DNA of 64,000 nucleotides from Frondihabitans australicus (GTDB lineage Bacteria; Actinomycetota; Actinomycetes; Actinomycetales; Microbacteriaceae). The position numbers and the translations under genes are program-made. The stretch lies in contig NZ_RBKS01000001.1 in assembly GCF_003634555.1 (NCBI RefSeq), forward strand, positions 620,001-684,000. Reading direction: 5' to 3'. Numbering within the stretch: position 1 is the stretch's first letter; the number at the start of each line of letters is the position of its first letter. The notes below the pieces were generated by a model. The model was given only the letters and a program-made list of their open reading frames with translations, was not told the origin of the DNA and ran no database searches. Positions 22,539 to 29,575 of this stretch are shown here, in pieces.

Positions 22539-23735
22539 CTAGGAGGTGTGCGGGCGCGGGCGACGCCGCGCGGAGCCGACGGCGAACGCGACGAGGGCCA
22601 CGAGGGCGAGGGCCGCGCCGGTGAGCGGGATGGCGATCGACGCTCCCGATCCTGCGAGCTCGAAGCCGCCCAGGACGGGCGCGAGGGCGATCCCGACGTA
22701 CATCGCGGTCGAATACCACGACAGGGCGATGCCGGCGGTGGCCGGGTCGATGCTCACGAGGCGGTGTTGCACCGGCACGACGGCGCCGAACGCGAGCACG
22801 CCCCAGACGAAGAACGCCACGGCGAGGAGCGCGTACGACCCTGCCAGCACGGGCACCAGGCCCAGCACGACGACCTCGCCGCCGAGCCCGATCGCGACCA
22901 TGGCGCGAGAGCCGAGCCGGTCGGTCAGCCGCCCCGACAGGTTCGTGCCCACGACGCCTCCGAGACCGAAGAGCAGCAGCAGGATGGCGAGAAGCCCCGA
23001 CGACCCCGACGTCGACGCCGCCGTGACCGGGCTCACGAAGATGTAGACGATGTTGAACCCGGCGGTCAGGAGCAGCGCCGACACGAGCGTCAGCACCATC
23101 GCGCCGCCTCGAAGCGTCGCCAGCCGAGCCCGCAGGCCGATCGCCGCACCGAGGGGCACGTCTCGCACGAGAACGCCGATCGCGACCGCGAGCAGGGCAC
23201 CCAGGATCGCGAGAGCGCCGAGCGGCAGACGCCATCCACCGACGCCGGCCAGCGCCGTCCCGACCGGTGAGCCGAGTGCGGTCGCGAACGTGAAGCCGAG
23301 GGCGGCGATCGCCAGTGCTCGACCCCGCTGGTCGGCCGGAAGGAGCGTGGGCGCGGCCGCGGTGGCCGCGGGGACCAGCGCGGCACCGCCGATCGCGGCG
23401 AGGACGCGGCCGACCTCGAACATCCCGAGGCTGGTGCTCACCGCGGTCACGGCGGTGCCGACCGCGATGACGGCGAGCCCGGCCGTCATGAGGTGCGTGC
23501 GGTCGATGCGCGCGAGCCCGACCGAGAGGGCCGGCGAGACGACGGCCACGATGATCGAGTACAGCGTGATCGTGTAGCCGACGCTGGTCTCTGTCGTGCC
23601 GAGCCCGCGGGCGATCTGGGGGAGGAGACCGGCGATGACGAACGCGTTGGTGCCGACGACGAAGAGGGCGCCGGCGAGGATGCCGAGGCGTGCCGTCACG
23701 ATGCGTGAGGCGTACGATTGTTCGATAACCGTCAT
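22539..23735 (-). CDS. MFS exporter (AraJ/DHA1-like)
   Basis: A 398-residue protein with 12 membrane helices of the DHA1/AraJ group. It starts ALFVVGTNAFVIAGLLPQIARGLG and carries DRTHLMTAGLAVIAVG in loop 2-3. LLPADQRGRALAIAALG is at the end of helix 4. Related proteins export sugars, drugs or arabinose-like compounds. It is divergent from an ArsR-type regulator gene over 56 bp containing a perfect palindrome, so expression is presumably controlled by that regulator. Confidence 0.9.
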   Translation of the reverse strand: MTVIEQSYASRIVTARLGILAGALFVVGTNAFVIAGLLPQIARGLGTTETSVGYTITLYSIIVAVVSPALSVGLARIDRTHLMTAGLAVIAVGTAVTAVSTSLGMFEVGRVLAAIGGAALVPAATAAAPTLLPADQRGRALAIAALGFTFATALGSPVGTALAGVGGWRLPLGALAILGALLAVAIGVLVRDVPLGAAIGLRARLATLRGGAMVLTLVSALLLTAGFNIVYIFVSPVTAASTSGSSGLLAILLLLFGLGGVVGTNLSGRLTDRLGSRAMVAIGLGGEVVVLGLVPVLAGSYALLAVAFFVWGVLAFGAVVPVQHRLVSIDPATAGIALSWYSTAMYVGIALAPVLGGFELAGSGASIAIPLTGAALALVALVAFAVGSARRRPRPHTS

Positions 23736-23753
23736 ACGATCAGAGTACGCCGT

Positions 23754-23773
23754 AGTTCGATAGTTGTCGAACT
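23754..23773. promoter_or_regulatory. ArsR-type operator AGTTCGA-N6-TCGAACT
   Basis: Perfect 7-bp arms separated by TAGTTG, between the divergent MFS and ArsR genes and 18 bp upstream of the regulator ATG. A related GTTCGATAAC lies in the first codons of the MFS gene (23719-23728), possibly a second half-site. Confidence 0.65.
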
Positions 23774-23791
23774 GTTTTTCGAAGGAGTCGC

Positions 23792-24115
23792 ATGTCCGAC
23801 TACCCCGTCCCCGACATGGCCGACGTGACGATGGTCGAGATCCTGCGAGCCGTGGCCGATCCGATCCGCCTGCACATCGTCGGCGTGCTGGCCGACGGCG
23901 AGCCGAAGGCGAAGACGCTCGACGGGTGGGGCGTCGACATCACGAAGTCGACCATGTCGCACCACTTCAAGATCCTGCGCGAGGCCGGCGTCACGCGCAC
24001 GCTCGTCGACGGGCGCAACCATGCGATCCAGCTGCGGCGGCAGGAGCTCGATGAGAGATTCCCGGGGCTGATCCCTGCGCTCATCGCGAGCATGCCCGCC
24101 CCGCCCGCGGCGTAG
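23792..24115 (+). CDS. ArsR family winged-helix regulator
   Basis: A 107-residue regulator. It opens with MVEILRAVADPIRLHIVGVLADGE and has the recognition helix in STMSHHFKILREAGVTRT near 52-69 and the wing VDGRNHAIQLRR. No cysteine metal box is present, so it is unlikely to sense metal ions. It resembles the HTH_20 regulators that control adjacent MFS exporters. The ATG has GAAGGAG upstream. Divergent from the AraJ-like exporter with a shared operator. Confidence 0.92.
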   Translation: MSDYPVPDMADVTMVEILRAVADPIRLHIVGVLADGEPKAKTLDGWGVDITKSTMSHHFKILREAGVTRTLVDGRNHAIQLRRQELDERFPGLIPALIASMPAPPAA

Positions 24116-24163
24116 CGAGCCTCCGACGCCTCCGTCCCCCGAGCCCGTCTCTTCGAGCCCCGG

Positions 24164-24221
24164 GCGACAAAACGCGACACCTGCGACGCCCCGATGTGTC
24201 GCAGGTGTCGCGTTTTGTCGC
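24164..24221. repeat. Dispersed long hairpin, GCGACAAAACGCGACA family, copy 3
   Basis: A 24-bp perfect stem (24164-24187 with 24198-24221) whose arms match copy 1; the loop differs. It lies between the convergent ArsR and Zn-dehydrogenase genes. Confidence 0.92.
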
Positions 24222-24240
24222 AGAGGGGGAGAGTGAGGGG

Positions 24241-25302
24241 CTAGGGGAGCCGCGGGTCGACGTGGAGCTTCGGCCCGGGCCCGGCGCCGGCGGGGCGTGA
24301 GCCGGCGAGCACGGGTCCGACCCCGTCGAGCGACACGGTGGCGGCGACGAGAGGCCGAGGGTCGACGACGCCCGACGCGTACGCCTCGATCGCCCCGGCG
24401 AGTCCGCCCGAGGCGCTGAGCACTCCGACCGCGGTCACGTCTTTCAGGGCGAGGTCGCGCGAGTCGACGAGCGACGGCGCGCCCGACAGCCCGATGAAGA
24501 CGACGCGGCCGCCCGGCTCGACCAGGTCGACGGCGAGGGCGGGAGACGAGGCGCCGTTCGACGCGTCGATGACGGCGTCGAACGGGCCGGCGGGCGGCGA
24601 GTCCGCTCCTGCCGGGAGACCGGCATCGGCCGGCGCCGCGGACCCGTCGGCCAGCGACACGGTGTCGAACTCCAGGGAGCGGGCGAAGGCGAGCGAGCCT
24701 GGCGTGACCCCGGCGAGCTGTACCGCGGCTCCTGCCGCCTGAGCGAAGAGCGCGCAGAGCAGGCCGATGGTGCCCGGCCCGAGCACGAGCACGCGTGACC
24801 CTTTCGACAGCGCCGCACCGCGCACGGCCCGCAGTGCGTTGCCGCCGGGCTCGACGAGCGCCCCTGCGACCGAGTCGACCGACGAGGGCAGCGCGTGCAG
24901 CGACGACGCCGGCACCACGAGCTGCGAGGCGAGGGCTCCGGGCCAGCCGCCGCGGATCCCGATCTCGTACCGGTCGTCGCAGAGGTGCTGGCGCCCCGAG
25001 AGGCATCGGCGACAGTGGCCGCAGCCGAGCATCGTGTCGCCGGTCGTCCGCGTGCCGACGAGCGCCGGAGAGACGCCCGGGCCGACGGCCGAGATCGTGC
25101 CGCACCACTCGTGCCCGAGCCGCAGCGGGTACGCCGCGTGCCCCTGGTGCAGGTACGCCATCTCGCCCGAGAAGAACTCGGCGTCGGTGCCGCACACCCC
25201 GACCCGTTCGACATCGACGACCACCTGGCCCTCCGAGGGCGCAGGATCGGGCACCTCCTCGACCGCATACCTCCCCGGCCCGGTGACGACGAACGCGCGC
25301 AC
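24241..25302 (-). CDS. Zinc-binding dehydrogenase (polyol/threonine dehydrogenase type)
   Basis: A 353-residue medium-chain dehydrogenase. Catalytic-site residues are GVCGTDAEFF (about 35-44) and LRLGHEWCG (about 60-68). A CGHCRRCLSGRQHLC segment near 94-108 carries the structural-zinc cysteines, and the cofactor motif LGPGTIGLLCALFAQAAG is near 171-188. The GTG start lies 3 bp past the FAH-family stop, so it is the last gene of the SDR-IclR-FAH operon. In this pathway it could oxidise the free sugar or the 2-keto-3-deoxy intermediate. An alternative is a distinct substrate oxidation upstream of the dehydratase. Confidence 0.88.
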   Translation of the reverse strand: MRAFVVTGPGRYAVEEVPDPAPSEGQVVVDVERVGVCGTDAEFFSGEMAYLHQGHAAYPLRLGHEWCGTISAVGPGVSPALVGTRTTGDTMLGCGHCRRCLSGRQHLCDDRYEIGIRGGWPGALASQLVVPASSLHALPSSVDSVAGALVEPGGNALRAVRGAALSKGSRVLVLGPGTIGLLCALFAQAAGAAVQLAGVTPGSLAFARSLEFDTVSLADGSAAPADAGLPAGADSPPAGPFDAVIDASNGASSPALAVDLVEPGGRVVFIGLSGAPSLVDSRDLALKDVTAVGVLSASGGLAGAIEAYASGVVDPRPLVAATVSLDGVGPVLAGSRPAGAGPGPKLHVDPRLP

Positions 25303-25305
25303 GGC

Positions 25306-26166
25306 CTACCGCGGCCCGACGACGGTCTGGCGCTGCGACCCCAGCCCGTCGATGCCGAGCTCCATCACGTCGCCCGGCTGCAGCCAGATCTGCGGGTCGA
25401 AGCCCATGCCGACGCCGGGAGGAGTGCCGGTGTCGATGAGGTCGCCGGGCTCGAGCACCATGAACTGCGACAGGTGGTGCACGATGAAGTAGGGGTCGAA
25501 GATCATCGTCGACGTCGAGCCGTCCTGCCGCCGCACGCCGTTGACGTCGAGCCACATTCCGAGGTCGCCGACGTCGGAGATCTCGTCGGGCGTGACGAGC
25601 CACGGCCCGGTCGGGTTGAACGTCTCGGCCGACTTGCCCTTCGACCACTGCCCGCCGCGCTCCATCTGGAACGCGCGCTCGGAGACGTCGTTGACGACGG
25701 TGAATCCGGCGATGGCGTCGCGGGCCTCGTCGACCGAGTCGAGGTACGAGGTGCGGCGGCCGATGACGATGCCGAGCTCGACCTCCCAATCGGGCTTCGT
25801 CGACCCGCGGGGGATCCGCACGTCGTCGTTCGGGCCGACGAGGGTGTTCGGCGACTTCGTGAACAGGATCGGCTCGCTCGGCACCGCCTGCCCGGTCTCT
25901 TTCGCGTGGTCGGAGTAGTTGAGGCCGATGCAGAGGATCTGGTGCGGGCGGGCGATCGGAGCGCCGACGCGTTCGTCGGTGAACGGGGTCGCTGCTCCTG
26001 CCGCCTGCTTCGACGCCACGAGCGCCGGAAGCGTGGCGAGGCCGCCCGAGCCGAAGAACGCCTCGTCGAAGTCGGGCACGACGTCGCCGACATCGACGTA
26101 GTGGTCGACGTCGACGCGCACGACCGGCCTCTCGTGGCCGGGTTCGCCGAGGCGCATGAGCTTCAT
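25306..26166 (-). CDS. FAH family hydrolase, probable 2,4-diketo-3-deoxyaldonate hydrolase
   Basis: A 286-residue member of the fumarylacetoacetate hydrolase family. ILCIGLNYSDHAKET (about 77-91) supplies the catalytic His. Metal-binding acidic residues are E128 and E130 of DWEVEL, with NDVSER further on; GTPPGVGMG closes the site. Family members next to an SDR and an aldonate dehydratase cleave 2,4-diketo-3-deoxy acids to pyruvate plus lactate or glycolate (for example in L-fuconate and L-rhamnonate pathways). That role is inferred from neighbours here. A strong AAGGAG precedes the ATG. Third gene of the operon. Confidence 0.88.
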   Translation of the reverse strand: MKLMRLGEPGHERPVVRVDVDHYVDVGDVVPDFDEAFFGSGGLATLPALVASKQAAGAATPFTDERVGAPIARPHQILCIGLNYSDHAKETGQAVPSEPILFTKSPNTLVGPNDDVRIPRGSTKPDWEVELGIVIGRRTSYLDSVDEARDAIAGFTVVNDVSERAFQMERGGQWSKGKSAETFNPTGPWLVTPDEISDVGDLGMWLDVNGVRRQDGSTSTMIFDPYFIVHHLSQFMVLEPGDLIDTGTPPGVGMGFDPQIWLQPGDVMELGIDGLGSQRQTVVGPR

Positions 26167-26211
26167 GGTTCTCCTTCTGGGGTGGGGTGGCTGGAGGGCG
26201 CAGGATCCGAG

Positions 26212-27030
26212 TCAGTCCGCTCCCGACACGATCGCTCGGATCGCGCTGAGATCGCGCACGAGGTCCCCGATCGGCATGCGGTAGGCGAGCCCCGAGATGC
26301 TGATGCCGCCCGTGGGGACAGTCGGCGACGCGAGGAAGGCCGGCAGCGCGAGGCAGTTCACGCCGGCCTCGTTCTCTTGATCGTCGATCGAGTAGCCGCG
26401 CTCGCGGATGAGCTCGAGCTGGTCGTGAAGGGCCTCGGGTGTCGCGGCCGTCGTCTCCGTCCGCGCCTCGAGCGGCTCGTCGCCGATCCAGTCGCGCACG
26501 GCGTCGAGGGTCGGCAGCTCGTACGACAGCAGGAGCTTGCCGACGGCCGTCGAGTGCGCGGGGTTGCGCCCGCCCACGGTCGACGAGAGCTTCACGGCGC
26601 CGACCAGCGGGTCGACCTTCGACCGGTACACCACCCAGCGCCCGTCGAGGACGGCGTAGTGCGCCGTCTCGCCGTAGCGGTGGGCGAGGCGCTCCAGGAT
26701 CCCGGTGACCCGCACGTGGTCGGGCCGCCCCTCGGCGTGCGCGAAGGCCAGGCGCAGGAACTCGTCGCCGAGGATGTAGTGGCCGTGGCCGTCCTGCGCC
26801 GCGAGGCCCGCGCGCCGCAGCGACGCGAGGGCGCGGTGCACCGTCGGCTTCGGTGCCCGGATGACCGTGACGAGCTCGTCGAGGCTCGCGCCCTGGGTGT
26901 GCTTGGCCAGCTCGACGAGCACCGCCAGCACGCGGTCGGCGCCGACGACGCGGTCGGGCTCGGCCGAGGCGGCGCCGGTGGCGGCGGCGCCGGTCGCCGT
27001 GACGGTCGTCGGAGCAGCCACGGCGCTCAC
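26212..27030 (-). CDS. IclR family transcriptional regulator
   Basis: A 272-residue regulator. An Ala/Thr-rich N-terminus precedes the winged HTH (about 25-85; SLDELVTVIRAPKPTVHRALASLRRAGL). The effector domain follows, with RNPAHSTAVGKLLLS near 139-153 and GYSIDDQENEAGVNCLALP near 205-223. The GTG overlaps the SDR stop in a GTGA. Being inside the operon it regulates, it probably responds to a pathway intermediate. The likely target is the GTTCCA-N5-TGGAAC palindrome between the divergent SDR and dehydratase genes. Confidence 0.93.
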   Translation of the reverse strand: MSAVAAPTTVTATGAAATGAASAEPDRVVGADRVLAVLVELAKHTQGASLDELVTVIRAPKPTVHRALASLRRAGLAAQDGHGHYILGDEFLRLAFAHAEGRPDHVRVTGILERLAHRYGETAHYAVLDGRWVVYRSKVDPLVGAVKLSSTVGGRNPAHSTAVGKLLLSYELPTLDAVRDWIGDEPLEARTETTAATPEALHDQLELIRERGYSIDDQENEAGVNCLALPAFLASPTVPTGGISISGLAYRMPIGDLVRDLSAIRAIVSGAD

Positions 27031-27773
27031 ACCCGCAGCGACGTCATGCCGCCGTCGACGCGGAGGATCGAGCCGGTCGTCGACGCGGCGACCGGCGAGG
27101 CGAGCGAAGCGATGGCGTAGGCGACCTCGTCGGCTGAGACAAGACGGCCGAGCGGCTGCCGCGCGCGAAGCGCCGCTGCCGCGGCAGACGGATCGGGCGC
27201 GGCGTCGAGCAGGCGGCCGACCCACGGGGTGTCGGCGGTGCCTGGTGCGACGGCGTTCACGCGGATGCCCTCGTGCACGTGGTCGGCGGCCATCGCGAGC
27301 GTCAGCGCGGCGACGGCGCCCTTCGACGCGGCGTAGAGGGCGCGCTGCACGACGCCGACGAACGCGACCGACGAGCAGGTGTTCACCACCGAGGCGTGGG
27401 CCGACCGGCGCAGGTGGGGGAGCGCGGCCCGCGTCACGCGGGCCATCGCCACCACGTTCACGTCGAGCACGCGATGCCACTCGTCGTCGGGGTTCTCGGA
27501 GACGTCGCCCGCGGCGCCGATTCCCGCGTTGTTGATGAGGACGTCGATGCCCCCGAGCTCCTGCGCCACCCGCTCGATCGCCGTGTCGACGGCCGACGAA
27601 TCGGTGATGTCGCACTCGATCGCCAGCACGCCGTCGGGCGCCCCCGAGATCGCGCGATCGAGCACGGCGACGCGGGCCCCGCGTGACAGGAGGAGGCTGG
27701 CGGTGGTGGCGCCGATGCCACTCGCCCCGCCCGTCACGACGGCGACCAGCCCTTCGAACTCCGTTGTTGTCAT
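27027..27773 (-). CDS. SDR oxidoreductase, probable 2-keto-3-deoxyaldonate dehydrogenase
   Basis: A 248-residue classical short-chain dehydrogenase. The NAD(P) motif is TGGASGIG (14-21), NNAG at 81-84, catalytic Ser134/135, Tyr147 and Lys151 in YAASK. The C-terminus GSILRVDGGMTSLRV is typical. D39 after strand 2 (VAVLDR) favours NAD+. First gene of the operon, divergent from the IlvD-type dehydratase. In the proposed pathway it oxidises the 2-keto-3-deoxy acid at C4 to the diketo acid cleaved by the FAH-family enzyme. That substrate is inference. Confidence 0.9.
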   Translation of the reverse strand: MTTTEFEGLVAVVTGGASGIGATTASLLLSRGARVAVLDRAISGAPDGVLAIECDITDSSAVDTAIERVAQELGGIDVLINNAGIGAAGDVSENPDDEWHRVLDVNVVAMARVTRAALPHLRRSAHASVVNTCSSVAFVGVVQRALYAASKGAVAALTLAMAADHVHEGIRVNAVAPGTADTPWVGRLLDAAPDPSAAAAALRARQPLGRLVSADEVAYAIASLASPVAASTTGSILRVDGGMTSLRV

Positions 27774-27821
27774 GCCACGAGTATGGCTACAGTGAAGAAG
27801 ATTTCCAACCCGCGGTTGTGA

Positions 27822-27838
27822 GTTCCAATAAATGGAAC
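27822..27838. promoter_or_regulatory. Candidate IclR operator GTTCCA-ATAAA-TGGAAC
   Basis: A perfect 6-bp-arm palindrome in the 89-bp space between the divergent SDR and dehydratase starts. The TGGAA/TTCCA arms resemble IclR/KdgR-type sites, and a further half-site TTTCCA is at 27812-27817. It would let one regulator control both transcripts. Confidence 0.65.
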
Positions 27839-27862
27839 ACGCGGCACCGAGAACGGACTGCA

Positions 27863-29575
27863 ATGGAGCATCGGAGCTCTCAGTGGTACGGCGGCGACGA
27901 CCGCAACGCGTACATCCACCGCGCATGGATGCGCCGCGGGCTGCCCGCCGACGCCTTCGACGGCCGGCCGCACATCGCCATCGCGAACACCGCGAGCGAC
28001 CTCACGCCGTGCAACGCGCACCTCACCGAGGTGGCGCGGTCGGTGAAGGAGGGAATCTGGGCGGCCGGGGGAGTGCCGCTCGAGCTCCCCGTCGTCTCGC
28101 TCGGCGAGACGAACGTGCGCCCGACGGCGATGCTCTGGCGCAACATGGCCGCGATGAGCACCGAGGAGATGCTCCGCGCGAACCCGATCGACGGCGTCGT
28201 GCTCCTCGGCGGGTGCGACAAGACGATCCCGTCGCTGCTCATGGCCGCGGCCTCGGTCGACCTGCCGGCCCTCGTGATCCCCGGCGGCCCGATGCTCACC
28301 GGCACCTTCCGCGGCGAGGCGCTCGGCTGCGGCACCGACGTGTGGCGGCTCAGCGAGGAGGTCCGGGCCGGCACCCTCACGAACGAGCAGTTCCACCGCA
28401 GCGAGTCGTCGATGATCCGGTCGCGGGGCCACTGCAACACCATGGGCACGGCGTCGACGATGGGGTTGCTGGCCGAGGCGCTCGGGACGGTGCTTCCTGG
28501 GCTCGCCGGGACCCCTGCTCCTGACAGCCGCCTGCTCGAGATGTCGCACGAGTCGGGACGGCTGATCGTCGACCTCGTCGAGCGCGACCTGCGCCCGTCG
28601 CGTCTGCTCACGAAGGCGTCGTTCCACAACGCGATCGTCACCCTGGCCGCGATCGGCGGCTCCACGAACGCGGTCGTGCATCTGCTCGCGATCGCCGGCC
28701 GCCTCGGCATCGACCTGACGCTCGCCGACTTCGACCGCATCGGCTCCGGCGTCCCGCTGCTGGTCAACCTCCAGCCGGCGGGCACCTTCCTCATGGAAGA
28801 CCTCTTCCGCGCGGGCGGCCTGCAGGCGGTCCTCCGCGAGGTGCAGGATCTGCTCGACCCCACGGCCATCACGGTCTCCGGCCGGCCCCTCGTCGACCAC
28901 CTGAACGAGGCGACCGTGTGGGACGCCTCGGTCATCGCGCATAGAGAAGAGCCCCTGCAGCCCGACGCCGGGATCGCCGTTCTGCGCGGCAACCTGGCCC
29001 CGGACGGCGCGATCATCAAGCCCGCCGCCGCGTCGATCCACCTGCTGAAGCACCGGGGCCGGGCCATCGTCTTCGACTCGATCGAGGACTTCCGCGCCCG
29101 CATCGACGACCCCGACCTCGACGTCGACGCCGACTCCGTGCTGGTGCTTCGAGGCTGCGGCCCTCGCGGGTACCCCGGCATGCCCGAGGTGTCGAACATG
29201 CCGCTGCCGAAGAAGCTGCTCGAGCAGGGCGTGCGCGACATGGTGCGCATCTGCGACGGCCGGATGAGCGGGACGGCGTACGGCACCGTGATCCTGCACG
29301 TCGCCCCGGAGGCCGCCGCCGGCGGGCCCCTCGCGCGCGTGCGGACCGGCGACTGGATCACGCTCGACGTGCACCGGCGCCGCCTCGACGTCGACGTGCC
29401 GCAGGACGAGCTCGACGCGCGCGAGCCGAACCAGGCCACGCTCGACGGGTTCGCGAAGCCGCGCCGCGGCTGGGAGCGGCTCTACGTCGACCACGTGACG
29501 CAGGCCGACACGGGCGCCGACCTCGACTTCCTCGTGGGGTCGAGCGGAGACGCGGTGGCGCGTGAGTCGCACTGA
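27863..29575 (+). CDS. IlvD/Edd family aldonic-acid dehydratase
   Basis: A 570-residue dehydratase requiring an Fe-S cluster and Mg2+. Cluster cysteines are in GGCDKT (near 117-122) and GHCNTMGT (near 189-196), and GGSTNAVVHLLA lies near 274-285. GCGPRGYPGMPE is near 431-442, and the DGRMSGTAYGTVILHV segment near 468 carries the catalytic serine. Motifs and neighbours favour a sugar-acid dehydratase (arabinonate, galactonate or fuconate type) over dihydroxy-acid dehydratase. The ribosome site at 27863 is weak. It overlaps the start of the FAD/Fe-S gene by 14 bp, forming one operon. Confidence 0.9.
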   Translation: MEHRSSQWYGGDDRNAYIHRAWMRRGLPADAFDGRPHIAIANTASDLTPCNAHLTEVARSVKEGIWAAGGVPLELPVVSLGETNVRPTAMLWRNMAAMSTEEMLRANPIDGVVLLGGCDKTIPSLLMAAASVDLPALVIPGGPMLTGTFRGEALGCGTDVWRLSEEVRAGTLTNEQFHRSESSMIRSRGHCNTMGTASTMGLLAEALGTVLPGLAGTPAPDSRLLEMSHESGRLIVDLVERDLRPSRLLTKASFHNAIVTLAAIGGSTNAVVHLLAIAGRLGIDLTLADFDRIGSGVPLLVNLQPAGTFLMEDLFRAGGLQAVLREVQDLLDPTAITVSGRPLVDHLNEATVWDASVIAHREEPLQPDAGIAVLRGNLAPDGAIIKPAAASIHLLKHRGRAIVFDSIEDFRARIDDPDLDVDADSVLVLRGCGPRGYPGMPEVSNMPLPKKLLEQGVRDMVRICDGRMSGTAYGTVILHVAPEAAAGGPLARVRTGDWITLDVHRRRLDVDVPQDELDAREPNQATLDGFAKPRRGWERLYVDHVTQADTGADLDFLVGSSGDAVARESH

